From Pseudomonas wadenswilerensis (GTDB taxonomy: Bacteria > Pseudomonadota > Gammaproteobacteria > Pseudomonadales > Pseudomonadaceae), in NCBI RefSeq assembly GCF_900497695.1, contig NZ_UIDD01000011.1, positions 310,001-374,000 on the forward strand: 64,000 nucleotides of DNA, given 5' to 3'. The position numbers were made by a program, and so were the translations under genes. Shown piece by piece: positions 45,998-54,557 of this stretch (positions are counted from its first letter, which is position 1; every line of letters starts with the position of its first letter). The notes beneath the pieces were generated by a model. It was not told where the DNA came from and did not search any database. It worked only from the letters and a program-made list of their open reading frames with translations.

Positions 45998-46615
45998 TCA
46001 GGCGGCCAGGGCGAAGTCCTCGGCCAGGGCCTGGACACCCACCACATCGGCCGAAGCCACGCTCAGCGGACCGGCAGCCAGCGCGGCGCTGACCACATCG
46101 AAGCTGTCGTCGGTGGACACGCCGTAACCGGCCAGCAGGTTGTCCAGCACGCCTTCCAGGGCCGAGGTGTTGCCCTGCATCAGGCCGTAGATCACGCTCT
46201 GTACTTCGTTGCCGACGCGACCGGCACCCAGCGCCGCATCCAGATCCAGGCCATTGAAGCTGACCACGTAGTTGCTCAGGGTGAAGTCGCTACCGCTACC
46301 ACCGCCCAGCACCTGCCCCAGGGAAACATTGTCCAGCTCGCCCCACAGGTAGTGGTTGAGGTTGTCACCGGCTGGCAGGCCGCGGTCGAACACATAGTGC
46401 AGACCATTGGCAGTGTTGCTGTCGGCGATGAATGCGTAGTCGGAGCCCTGGCTACCGTGGGTAGCGTACTGGTCGCCGCTCAGGCTGCCGTTGCTGAAGC
46501 CGCCGGTATTGCTTTGTCCATGACCTGCAGTGACGAAGCCCGAAGTCCAGAACGCCAGGTAGTCATCGATCGACGAGCTGGAGAAGGCGGCATCGTAAGT
46601 AACGGAAAGAGTCAT
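45998..46615 (-). CDS. hasA: HasA, secreted haem-acquisition hemophore
   Basis: A 205-residue hemophore without an N-terminal signal peptide. The haem ligands known for HasAp are present: His32 on the first loop (TAGHGQS), Tyr74 in GLHY and the Tyr-supporting His88 in NHYLWG. The segment between Tyr and His is 13 residues, longer than the 7 I count in HasAp. The C terminus VGVQALAEDFALAA is the type I secretion signal, nearly the same as in HasAp. HasA takes haem from host haemoproteins and hands it to HasR. The start at 46615 is chosen by family length. Confidence 0.95.
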   Translation of the reverse strand: MTLSVTYDAAFSSSSIDDYLAFWTSGFVTAGHGQSNTGGFSNGSLSGDQYATHGSQGSDYAFIADSNTANGLHYVFDRGLPAGDNLNHYLWGELDNVSLGQVLGGGSGSDFTLSNYVVSFNGLDLDAALGAGRVGNEVQSVIYGLMQGNTSALEGVLDNLLAGYGVSTDDSFDVVSAALAAGPLSVASADVVGVQALAEDFALAA

Positions 46616-46644
46616 AACGGTTCCTCGTTGCATTGCATGATTGC

Positions 46645-46667
46645 GAAGGCGTATTCCCTGCCTTCGT
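46645..46667 (-). other. Intercistronic hairpin between hasR and hasA
   Basis: CGAAGGC and GCCTTCG are separated by 9 bases in the 82-bp gap between hasR and hasA. There is no T run. Such hairpins may stabilise the 5' end of the highly expressed hasA message after processing. Confidence 0.5.
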
Positions 46668-46697
46668 GTCGCCCGACATGGGCAAACCCGGTGTGGA

Positions 46698-49451
46698 TCA
46701 GAATTTGTATTCGAGCATTCCGCTCAAGGTCCGGCCGCGGGCCAGCGACAGGTTGTCGGTGTCGCCCATGGCCACGAAGTAGGCTTCGTCGGTAGCGTTC
46801 TCCAGCGACAGCGCCAGGTTCAGGCTCGGCGTCATCCAGTAGCTGGCGTACAGGTCGTAGACCTTGTATTTGGGCCATTGCGCCTGGTCGATCAGGCGGT
46901 AGCCGTGGTCGTTGAGGTTCTCACCGTTGCCCTTGCTGTAACGCAGGCGGGCGCCGACATCGAGGGTGCGGTCAAGAAAGCGCATGCCGACCGTCAGCGA
47001 GCCACGGTCAGCCGGCATGTAGCTGGCGTTGCCCATGATGTGGCCGCAGCTGACGGCCTGGTCGAGGTCGGCGGCGTCCTCGGCACGCGAGACGCGTACC
47101 GGCAACATGATGACGCGGCTGCCGACCCGTACCGGGCGCATCACCGTTCCGGCGTTGGCCAGGCGCTGTCCGCCACCCATGTACAACTGCTTCGAGCAGA
47201 AATCATTGCTGCCGATCATGTGGGTGTAACTGAGTTGGCTGTAGTAGCGCCCTGCGTCGTAATCGAGGCTGTACTCAACCCCGCGAAAACGCGTCTGCTC
47301 AAGATTGTTCTGGTAGGCCGAGCGCCCGAGCGAAGTACCCAGCGCAGTTGCCCCGGGGAGATCGGCGTTGACATCCATGAACGAGAAATTGTCGATGCGG
47401 GTATCGAAATAGGCGACCTTGGCGCCAAAACGATCTCCTTCCTGCAACAGCGACTCCTTGAACAGGTTCACCCCCAGTTCCCAGTTGTGCGACTCCTCGG
47501 CCTTGAGGAACGGATTGGGATAGAGCATCTCGCTGCCACCGCCATGGGGGCGGCCGCTCATGAACACTTCGGTCACCGACGGCGGACGCCAGCCACGTCC
47601 CCAGCGGGTATAGACCTGCATCCAGTCGACACCGGGTCTCACCGCGATGCCGAAGGTGGGCGAGAAGCGGCCCTGCTCCTGTTCTTCGTCAAAGATCAGG
47701 TGGGTCTGGACACGTTGAAGGTTCTCACCAGTGACACCCCTTGGGTACATCCAGGTGGTGATACCGGTTTCGCCCGTCAGGCGATAACGGTCATAGCGTA
47801 ATCCGGCATCGACCGTCAGCCAGTCGCCATGCTCGTACTGCACATCGCCGAACAGGCTGGCCATGATGCGCTTGCCTTCAGGCGTGGTGCCCTGAACGTA
47901 AGGCAAGGCCTGTTCATTAGGGGCCGGGACCCGGTCGGTGTTCGGCTTGAAGCTATCCTGGAACAGCTCGGTACCGTAGTTGAAGGTGATCTTGTCGGCA
48001 TCGCCCAGGTAGAAGCGCGAAGTGTTTTGCAGCTGCAGGCCCCAAGTATCGGTCTGAAAACGATCGCCGTACGCCTCGACGCGGTTGTTGCTGCTGGCGG
48101 AGGCATCGTTACCGGCATTCCAGCGATCCTGCCGGGTCGAGACGAAATACAGCTTGGCCTTCAGATCGACCAGGTCGTTGTCTGGGCTGTAGCTGTAATC
48201 GAGCGAGGCATTCCTGGCGTTGAAATCACTGCTGCCGGTACGCTTGTAATAGAACTGCCGGGTTTGGTTGTCGTAGTAGGTCCAGGCGTCCTTGCTGTCG
48301 GTGTCGGTTTCCATGTAGTTGAGCTGCAGGCGCTGGTCGTTGGGCAGGTTCAGGCCCAGCTTGAGCAGTTGCGAACGGGTGACGCTGCCGGTCTCGCCGA
48401 CCTCGGAGTGCAGCCAGTCCTTCCAGGCTTCGGGGTAGCTGGTCTTGCCGCGGATCTGGGTGCCGAGGTTATCGGCGTTGTTGGTGCCGGCGCGGTAATC
48501 ACCGAAGTGCCGCTCACTGACGCCCAGCAGTACATCGCCTAGCTCATTGCCGAAGGCAAACAATGCGCTGCCATTGAAGTTTGTGCCATTGCCCAGCTCG
48601 CCGATGCCATTACCCGCGCGCAGGCGACCACCGTATTCCTTGTCGGGCCCGAGAAAATCACTGGCCTGCACTGTATTGAAGCTGGCGATACCGCCAATAA
48701 CGCCGGCACCACCCATGCCCGCCTGGGTGCCTTTTTCGATCTCGATGGAGCTGATGAATTCCGGGTCGACGAACATCACCCCGTTGCGCTGCTGGTGACC
48801 GTTGACGTTGAAGTTCTGGCGCATGCCGTCGATGTTCATGTTGACCCGGCCGTAGTCCTGCACGCCGCGAATATTCACCGACAGGCCCGGGTCACGCTGG
48901 TTGACGGCGGTGTAGACGCCGGCGGTTTCTTCGAGCATGTCGGCGGCATGGCGTGGCGGGCGCTTGTCGATCTGCTCGCGGGTGATGACGCTGACCGAAC
49001 GGGGAGTCTGATAAACCCAATCGGCATCGCTGTTCGAGTCGACATGCGTGGCGCCCAGCTCCAGCGCCTGGCCGTCGTCGCTCACCCGCTCCAGGCCGAC
49101 CCGGTCGGAGCCGCTGAAGCGATAGCGCACGGGCGAGCCGCGCAACAACAGGCCAAGCCCTTCCTGTGCCGAATGCTCGCCACGCAAGCCTTCACTGCGC
49201 AGGCCTGCCAGCTTGCGGCTGTCGAAGAACACCTGCACCCCGGCCTGTTCGGCGAAGGCCAGCACAGCACTGTCCAGGGCCTGGGCGGGAATGTCGAAGT
49301 GGATCAGTGCGGTGCGCTGGCTGGGTGTCGCGGGCTCGGCCGCCTGGACGCTGCCAATCCCCATCGGCAAGGTCCAGGCGCCCAGCATCAGGCTGCTGGC
49401 AAGGGCTACCCGACCGAGCGGCCGGGTGCGTCGTTGGTGTGGATTGCTCAC
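46698..49451 (-). CDS. hasR: HasR, TonB-dependent haem/hemophore receptor with signalling domain
   Basis: A 917-residue receptor. Signal peptide to about residue 37; STN signalling domain about 48-125 (HFDIPAQALDSAVLAFAEQAGVQVFFD); plug about 140-270 (IDKRPPRHAADMLEETAGVYTAV); beta barrel to the terminal F in MLEYKF. The haem-receptor block WRPPSVTEVFMSGRPHGGGS...YPNPFLKAEES contains His636, the candidate for the conserved barrel haem ligand. It takes haem or HasA-haem and signals through HasS. GTG start at 49451 has only a weak ribosome site. Confidence 0.95.
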   Translation of the reverse strand: MSNPHQRRTRPLGRVALASSLMLGAWTLPMGIGSVQAAEPATPSQRTALIHFDIPAQALDSAVLAFAEQAGVQVFFDSRKLAGLRSEGLRGEHSAQEGLGLLLRGSPVRYRFSGSDRVGLERVSDDGQALELGATHVDSNSDADWVYQTPRSVSVITREQIDKRPPRHAADMLEETAGVYTAVNQRDPGLSVNIRGVQDYGRVNMNIDGMRQNFNVNGHQQRNGVMFVDPEFISSIEIEKGTQAGMGGAGVIGGIASFNTVQASDFLGPDKEYGGRLRAGNGIGELGNGTNFNGSALFAFGNELGDVLLGVSERHFGDYRAGTNNADNLGTQIRGKTSYPEAWKDWLHSEVGETGSVTRSQLLKLGLNLPNDQRLQLNYMETDTDSKDAWTYYDNQTRQFYYKRTGSSDFNARNASLDYSYSPDNDLVDLKAKLYFVSTRQDRWNAGNDASASSNNRVEAYGDRFQTDTWGLQLQNTSRFYLGDADKITFNYGTELFQDSFKPNTDRVPAPNEQALPYVQGTTPEGKRIMASLFGDVQYEHGDWLTVDAGLRYDRYRLTGETGITTWMYPRGVTGENLQRVQTHLIFDEEQEQGRFSPTFGIAVRPGVDWMQVYTRWGRGWRPPSVTEVFMSGRPHGGGSEMLYPNPFLKAEESHNWELGVNLFKESLLQEGDRFGAKVAYFDTRIDNFSFMDVNADLPGATALGTSLGRSAYQNNLEQTRFRGVEYSLDYDAGRYYSQLSYTHMIGSNDFCSKQLYMGGGQRLANAGTVMRPVRVGSRVIMLPVRVSRAEDAADLDQAVSCGHIMGNASYMPADRGSLTVGMRFLDRTLDVGARLRYSKGNGENLNDHGYRLIDQAQWPKYKVYDLYASYWMTPSLNLALSLENATDEAYFVAMGDTDNLSLARGRTLSGMLEYKF

Positions 49452-49480
49452 GTCTGTTGCTCGCTGTGTTGGCGTTTTCT

Positions 49481-49499
49481 AGTAATGAAAATCAATCTC
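49481..49499. promoter_or_regulatory. Candidate Fur box upstream of hasR
   Basis: On the minus strand the sequence GAGATTGATTTTCATTACT matches the Fur consensus at 13 of 19 positions, 30 bp before the hasR start. It implies a separate iron-controlled hasR promoter in addition to readthrough from hasIS. Confidence 0.7.
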
Positions 49500-49566
49500 A
49501 ACAAACAGACGTGCAACGTGGGGAAAGTCAGTAAAGAAATTTCAAAAGAATTTTAACCCGTGAACA

Positions 49567-50025
49567 TCAGACGCCGCAGGTGAGCGCCGATTGCCCTTGT
49601 TTACGGTCCTTGCCGCTGTTTTCGATGATCGACGCCGTCACCGCAACCTCATCGCCGCTGGCCGACATGTCACCGTCTTCGGCCACCCGGTAGCCCAGCT
49701 TGCGAAACAGCGAACGCACCTGATCCGGCGGTGCATCAAAATAGATCCCGTGCCATTCATAGCCGATGAATACACCAGTGACCTTGATGCCATGGAAGGG
49801 CTGATTGACCGGAGAGCTCACCTCCTCTTCCTGCGCTTCTACAGGCAGCGCCTGACGTTTGGCGATAGCCTGATCGAAGTACGGCTCAAGCTTTGCGCCG
49901 AACTCGCATGTGGCGGGGTTGAACTGCACCAGGTCGTCGGCCGCCAGCACTTGGGTGCTGGACAGTCCGAGCAGCAAGGCGCCGGAGATGGATGAAGCAA
50001 TACACGCGAAAAAACCACTGGCCAT
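49567..50025 (-). CDS. Unrecognised periplasmic protein inside the has locus, 152 aa
   Basis: A signal peptide (about residues 1-29, ACIASSISGALLLGLSSTQVLA) leads a mature protein of about 123 residues with two cysteines, ATCEF near the start and LTCGV at the end, which probably form a disulfide. A DQVRSLFRKLGYRVAEDGD segment looks like an alpha/beta element. AGGGA lies before the ATG. It lies between hasS (75 bp) and the hasR promoter. P. aeruginosa has hasS directly followed by hasR, to my memory, so this is an additional gene. A role in haem handling or tuning of HasS signalling is inferred from position only. Confidence 0.8.
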   Translation of the reverse strand: MASGFFACIASSISGALLLGLSSTQVLAADDLVQFNPATCEFGAKLEPYFDQAIAKRQALPVEAQEEEVSSPVNQPFHGIKVTGVFIGYEWHGIYFDAPPDQVRSLFRKLGYRVAEDGDMSASGDEVAVTASIIENSGKDRKQGQSALTCGV

Positions 50026-50100
50026 ATCCCTGCCTTCAGATCGTCGTCAAAACGCCAGTTTCGTGGAAAACAGTGCTACCGACAATCGGCCATGCGGCAC

Positions 50101-51171
50101 TCAATAGATCAGGGTCAGCCCAGGCAGGTCGAGGCGGCTGGCCTTGAGCTCGTCGGTCAGCATGCCCAGCGCGGCATCAAGGTTGTCCAGGCGAAACATG
50201 CCGCTGACTTCACGCCGGGCCAGGGCCTGGTCGGTGATCAGCACGTGCCCGCCACGATAGCGATTGAGTTGCGCGGCAACCTCGCCCAGCGGCTCGCGCT
50301 CGAACACCAGCACACCACGCTGCCAGGCGGTAGCGCGACGTACATCGTGCTCGGGCCATGGACGAATACCGTGGGTCGTGTCGTAGCGCAGGCTCTGACC
50401 TTCCTTGAGCACCTGCTCGGCGCTGCCCGCTTGCGGGGTGGCCTGCAAGGTGACTGCAACACTGTGTTCGAGCATGCCGACCCAAGTGCCGCCATCAGGC
50501 TCGGGGCCCACCACGAAACGCGTGCCCAGGGCACGGCTGCTGCCCCCTGCCCGCTCGACCACGAACGGCCGTTGCTCATTGCCGGAGACCGGCGCAACGG
50601 TAAACACCGCCTCACCGGCCAACAGGCGTACACGACGTTCGCTGTCGCTATAGACCAGTTCGATGCCACTGTGACTGTCGAGGTCGACTTTACTGCCATC
50701 GGGCAAGGACACCTGGCGAACCTCACCTTTGGCCGTGGCGTAGTCAGCGCGCAATGCCAGTGAAAGGCTGGGCGCCTGCTCCACCCCCACCACCGCCAGC
50801 ACCAGCAGCGCCGCCGTACTCAACGCCCAGCGCAGGCGTGAACGGCGTCGGCGCCCGGCCAGTGGACGAGCCACCGCAGGGAGCGCGATTGATACAGGCT
50901 GGTCCATACGCCCAAGACGGCCGAGGTCGGCCCAAGTCGCCTGGGCAAAATCCAACGCCTGCGCATGGCGCGGATCACTGGCCAACCACCGCGCCAGCGC
51001 CTGCTCCTGCTCGGGGTTCAACGGGCCGGCGCTGCGCAGCACCGCCCACTCGGCGGCCTGCTCGCGAATGGCTTGCTCTGGCGAGTTCTGGCTGGTCACA
51101 CGGTTCTCTCGAATTCTGGTTATGTGAGTGCTGACGTCTGAAGGCGCATTTCCCAGTAAACCGTTCGTCAT
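50101..51171 (-). CDS. hasS: HasS, FecR-family anti-sigma factor
   Basis: The cytoplasmic N-terminal sigma-binding part (EQAAEWAVLRSAGPLNPEQEQALARWL) is followed by one transmembrane helix (LRWALSTAALLVLAVVGV) and a periplasmic FecR domain (LPDGSKVDLDSHSGIELVYSDSERRVRLLAGEAVF) plus a C-terminal STN-like part. It restrains HasI until HasR is loaded. The ATG at 51171 overlaps the hasI stop (ATGA) and has AGGA upstream, giving 356 residues; a GTG at 51099 would give 332 residues, closer to usual FecR length, and cannot be excluded. Confidence 0.92.
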   Translation of the reverse strand: MTNGLLGNAPSDVSTHITRIRENRVTSQNSPEQAIREQAAEWAVLRSAGPLNPEQEQALARWLASDPRHAQALDFAQATWADLGRLGRMDQPVSIALPAVARPLAGRRRRSRLRWALSTAALLVLAVVGVEQAPSLSLALRADYATAKGEVRQVSLPDGSKVDLDSHSGIELVYSDSERRVRLLAGEAVFTVAPVSGNEQRPFVVERAGGSSRALGTRFVVGPEPDGGTWVGMLEHSVAVTLQATPQAGSAEQVLKEGQSLRYDTTHGIRPWPEHDVRRATAWQRGVLVFEREPLGEVAAQLNRYRGGHVLITDQALARREVSGMFRLDNLDAALGMLTDELKASRLDLPGLTLIY

Positions 51172-51671
51172 CCTGGTTCCTGCAGACACTGCATCACATA
51201 GGCCAGGGCCTTGGCCAGATGCTTCTGTACCGAGCTGTCGGAAATATCCAGCGCCCGCGCCACCTCGGCGTGGGTCATGCCCTCAAGCCGATTCAGACGG
51301 AACACTTCCTGGGTACGTGGCGGCAAGTCGGCCAGTGCCCTGCGCAAGCGGCGCATGTGCTGTTCGGTGGCGGCGTTTTCGTCCAGGCCGGGGCTGTCTT
51401 CGACGATGGACTCCAGTGCTTCATGGGGCACCGAATCGGTCTTGCGCCGTTGCTGCTGGCGCACGTGATCGATCATCAGGTTGTGCGCAGTGCGATAGAG
51501 GTAGGCCGGGGTGTTGTCGATCCGTTCACGGCCCTGTTGCTCGGCCAGGCGCAGGAAGCTTTCCTGTACCAGGTCGGCGGCCAGTTGCGGGTCGCGCACC
51601 TTGCGCGTCAGCAACCCCTGCAAGGTTTTCGCGTGCTTGAGGAACAGCCGCTTCAAGTCGGACTCCGCCAC
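51168..51671 (-). CDS. hasI: HasI, ECF-type RNA polymerase sigma factor
   Basis: A 167-residue FecI-type sigma factor. Region 2 (about 20-85: DPQLAADLVQESFLRLAEQ and YLYRTAHNLMIDHVRQQQRR) and region 4 (about 108-160: LADLPPRTQEVFRLNRLEGMTHAEVARALDISDSSVQKHLAKAL) are complete. It activates hasR and the downstream has genes when HasR is occupied. Start is GTG at 51671 behind GGAG. A Fur box lies 45 bp upstream. Confidence 0.95.
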   Translation of the reverse strand: MAESDLKRLFLKHAKTLQGLLTRKVRDPQLAADLVQESFLRLAEQQGRERIDNTPAYLYRTAHNLMIDHVRQQQRRKTDSVPHEALESIVEDSPGLDENAATEQHMRRLRRALADLPPRTQEVFRLNRLEGMTHAEVARALDISDSSVQKHLAKALAYVMQCLQEPG

Positions 51672-51715
51672 GCGAACTCCCTGTGGATGGCCGGAAAGAA
51701 GACGGCATGCTACTC

Positions 51716-51734
51716 GTTAGTGAGAATCAGTTGC
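51716..51734. promoter_or_regulatory. Candidate Fur box upstream of hasI
   Basis: GTTAGTGAGAATCAGTTGC matches the Fur consensus at 13 of 19 positions and lies 45 bp before the hasI start. Iron-sigma operons usually carry Fur control at this place. Confidence 0.7.
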
Positions 51735-51742
51735 AACTTCAA

Positions 51743-51767
51743 CCCGGCAAGCCTTGCACTTGCCGGG
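51743..51767 (-). terminator. Hairpin between radA and the hasI promoter
   Basis: The stem CCCGGCAAG/CTTGCCGGG with a 7-nt loop follows radA. There is no good T run on the minus strand, so it would be a weak terminator. Confidence 0.55.
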
Positions 51768-51776
51768 GCTTTCAGG

Positions 51777-53144
51777 TCACTCGAACAACGCATCCAGCGC
51801 CTGCTCAAGACGGGTCACGGCAATCACCTGCAACCCGGGTGGCGCCTCTTTCGGCGCATTGCCCTTGGGCACGATGGCACGCTTGAAGCCATGCTTGGCC
51901 GCTTCCTTCAAGCGCTCCTGGCCGCTGGGCACAGGCCGCACCTCACCGGACAGACCGACCTCGCCGAACACCAGCAGGCCGTTGTCCAGCGGACGGTTGC
52001 GCAGGCTGGACATGATCGCTGCCATCAACGCCAGGTCGGAGGCCGTCTCCAGCACCTTGACCCCGCCGACCACGTTGAGGAACACATCCTGGTCATGGGT
52101 AGGGATGCCGCCGTGGCGATGCAGCACCGCCAGCAGCATCGCCAGGCGGTTCTGGTCCAGGCCCAGGGTGACGCGCCGCGGGTTGGACAGGTGGCTGTCG
52201 TCGACCAGCGCCTGGACTTCGACCAGCATGGGCCGGGTACCTTCCCAGGTGGCCATGACCACACTGCCCGGCACTTCTTCCTGGGCACGCGTGAGAAAGA
52301 TTGCAGAAGGATTGGAAACTTCCTTCAGACCGCGGTCGGTCATGCCGAACACACCCAGTTCGTTGACCGCGCCAAAACGGTTTTTCACTGCGCGCAGCAG
52401 GCGCAGGCGGCCGTCGGATTCACCTTCGAAATACAGCACGGTATCGACCATGTGCTCGAGCACCCGCGGGCCGGCCAGCGCGCCTTCCTTGGTCACGTGA
52501 CCAACCAGGAAAATCGCTGTGCCGCTCTGCTTGGCATAACGCACCAGCAAGGCTGCACTTTCACGCACCTGGGAAACACCGCCGGGGGCCGACTGCAACT
52601 GCTCGGTGAAGATGGTCTGGATCGAGTCGATGACCATCACCTTGGGCTTCTCGACCCGTGCCGTGGCGATGATGGTCTCGATGCAGGTTTCGGTCATCAC
52701 CCGCAACTTGTCCTGGGGCAGGCCCAGGCGCCGGGCGCGCATGGCCACCTGTTGCTGGGACTCTTCGCCAGTGACGTACAGCGCCGGCATGCGCGTGGCG
52801 ATGTTGCACAAGGTCTGCAGGAGAATGGTCGACTTGCCGATACCCGGGTCGCCGCCGATCAGCACTACCGAGCCGTCGACCAGGCCGCCGCCGAGCACCC
52901 GGTCCAGCTCGGTGCTGGCGGTGGTGAAGCGCGGGATCTCCTCGACGCTGACTTCAGCCAGGGTCTTGATCTGTGCCTGCTGCCCGGCCCAGCCGGTGCG
53001 CCCGCTGGGGGCCGCAGCGGCACCGCTTTCCAGTACGGTCTCGACCAGGGTGTTCCAGGCCCCGCATTCACCGCATTGCCCGGCCCACTTCGGGAAGGTC
53101 GCGCCGCACTCGGTGCAGCCGTACATGCGCTTGGCCTTGGCCAT
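51777..53144 (-). CDS. radA: DNA repair protein RadA
   Basis: A 455-residue protein: N-terminal zinc finger (CTECGATFPKWAGQCGECG), RecA-like ATPase with Walker A GGDPGIGKST, Walker B VMVIDSIQT and KNRFG motif (VKNRFGAVNELGVF), and C-terminal Lon-like domain (about 300-455). RadA drives branch migration in recombination. It is monocistronic; hasI follows on the same strand but has its own promoter region. Confidence 0.97.
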   Translation of the reverse strand: MAKAKRMYGCTECGATFPKWAGQCGECGAWNTLVETVLESGAAAAPSGRTGWAGQQAQIKTLAEVSVEEIPRFTTASTELDRVLGGGLVDGSVVLIGGDPGIGKSTILLQTLCNIATRMPALYVTGEESQQQVAMRARRLGLPQDKLRVMTETCIETIIATARVEKPKVMVIDSIQTIFTEQLQSAPGGVSQVRESAALLVRYAKQSGTAIFLVGHVTKEGALAGPRVLEHMVDTVLYFEGESDGRLRLLRAVKNRFGAVNELGVFGMTDRGLKEVSNPSAIFLTRAQEEVPGSVVMATWEGTRPMLVEVQALVDDSHLSNPRRVTLGLDQNRLAMLLAVLHRHGGIPTHDQDVFLNVVGGVKVLETASDLALMAAIMSSLRNRPLDNGLLVFGEVGLSGEVRPVPSGQERLKEAAKHGFKRAIVPKGNAPKEAPPGLQVIAVTRLEQALDALFE

Positions 53145-53318
53145 GGGACGGTCCTCTGGAAAAAGGGACCATGATAGCCGACCTCGACCGCATGGGCGGC
53201 CACAGAAATCGACAAAACTATTCGGTATAACCGCAGTCTGTTGCAGCAGCGCGGGGCATGAAGTGGATAGCTGATTTACACTGCGTTTACCAACCTCATC
53301 TGTTACAAGGAATAAACC

Positions 53319-53744
53319 ATGGGCGTGCTCAGTGAATTCAAGGCCTTCGCGGTCAAAGGGAATGTCGTCGATATGGCCGTCGGTATCATTATCGGCGCCG
53401 CCTTTGGCAAAATCGTTTCATCTTTTGTAGGTGACGTGATCATGCCGCCAATCGGCTTGCTGATCGGCGGTGTCGACTTCAGTGACCTGGCGGTAACCCT
53501 CAAGGCTGCCGAAGGCGACATACCGGCCGTGGTCCTGGCCTACGGCAAATTCATTCAGACCATTCTCGACTTCATCATCGTTGCCTTCGCGATCTTCATG
53601 GGCATCAAGGTTATCAACCGCCTGAAACGCGAAGAAGCTGCGGCGCCAACCCTGCCGCCGGTACCGACCAAGGAAGAAGAGCTGCTCACCGAGATCCGCG
53701 ACCTGCTCAAGTCGCAAAACCAGCAACCCAGAGATCCGGTATAA
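53319..53744 (+). CDS. mscL: Large-conductance mechanosensitive channel MscL
   Basis: A 141-residue protein with M1 helix (GNVVDMAVGIIIGAAFGKIVSSFV), M2 helix (AYGKFIQTILDFIIVAFAIFMGI) and C-terminal bundle (EEELLTEIRDLLKSQ). It opens under membrane tension on hypo-osmotic shock. It ends in a bidirectional terminator shared with fpr. Confidence 0.97.
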   Translation: MGVLSEFKAFAVKGNVVDMAVGIIIGAAFGKIVSSFVGDVIMPPIGLLIGGVDFSDLAVTLKAAEGDIPAVVLAYGKFIQTILDFIIVAFAIFMGIKVINRLKREEAAAPTLPPVPTKEEELLTEIRDLLKSQNQQPRDPV

Positions 53745-53773
53745 AAAAACGGCGCCTGCGGGCGCCGTTTTTC
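53741..53773. terminator. Bidirectional terminator between mscL and fpr
   Basis: AACGGCGCC/GGCGCCGTT (53748-53756, 53761-53769, loop TGCG) has an A run before and a T run after, serving both convergent genes. Confidence 0.92.
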
Positions 53774-53780
53774 TTGCTGC

Positions 53781-54557
53781 TTACCAGTAGGTCTCGACAG
53801 CCACCTGCCCGGGGCGGCGGCTGAGGCTGAGGTTCATGTCGCGCTGTTTGAGCACCTTGCGGGTGTCGTCGATCATCTGCGGGTTGCCGCAGAGCATCAC
53901 CCGTGAATGCTCCGGGGTCAGCGCCAGGCCCGCCGCGCGCTCCAGCTCGCCATTCTCGATCAGGGTGGTAATGCGCTGGTTCAGCGCACCAGGATGTTGT
54001 TCGCGGGTGACGATCGGGATGAACTGCAGCTTGCCGGCATGTTCGGCCAGGTAGTCGCGCTGCTCCAGGCCGGCGATCAGGTCCAGGTACGCCAGCTCGC
54101 GCGCTTCACGTACCGAATAGACCAGCTTGATCGACTCGAAGCGCTCCCACACCTCGAAGTCCTGGAGGATCGACAGGAACGGCGCAATGCCGGTGCCGGT
54201 CGCCAGCAGCCACAGGTCGCGGCCGTCGACAAAGCGGTCGAGGGTCAGGTAACCAAAGGCCTGGCGATCGATCAGCAGGCTGTCGCCTTCGCCCAGGCGG
54301 CTCAGCTCACTGGTGAATTCACCACCCGGCACCACGATGGAAAAGAAATCCAGATGCTCGTCGAACGGCGAGGACACCATCGAATAAGCGCGCCAGACCA
54401 CGCTACCGTCAGCCTTGGTCACCCCCAGGCGGGCGAACTGGCCGGCACGAAAACGAAAGCCCTGGTCGCGGCTGGTGCGCAGGCTGAACAGGCTGGGGGT
54501 CAGCGGCTGGACGTCGAGCAGCGTCTGGCGGGTGAACTTTTCAGCACTGGCAGTCAT
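53781..54557 (-). CDS. fpr: Ferredoxin-NADP reductase
   Basis: A 258-residue flavoprotein of the bacterial FNR type: FAD motif RAYSMVSSP (RxYS), NADP domain GTGIAPFLSIL, CGNPQMIDD and the C-terminal aromatic EVTYW-like ending VAVETYW. It exchanges electrons between NADPH and ferredoxin or flavodoxin, relevant to oxidative stress and iron-sulfur repair. Confidence 0.95.
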   Translation of the reverse strand: MTASAEKFTRQTLLDVQPLTPSLFSLRTSRDQGFRFRAGQFARLGVTKADGSVVWRAYSMVSSPFDEHLDFFSIVVPGGEFTSELSRLGEGDSLLIDRQAFGYLTLDRFVDGRDLWLLATGTGIAPFLSILQDFEVWERFESIKLVYSVREARELAYLDLIAGLEQRDYLAEHAGKLQFIPIVTREQHPGALNQRITTLIENGELERAAGLALTPEHSRVMLCGNPQMIDDTRKVLKQRDMNLSLSRRPGQVAVETYW

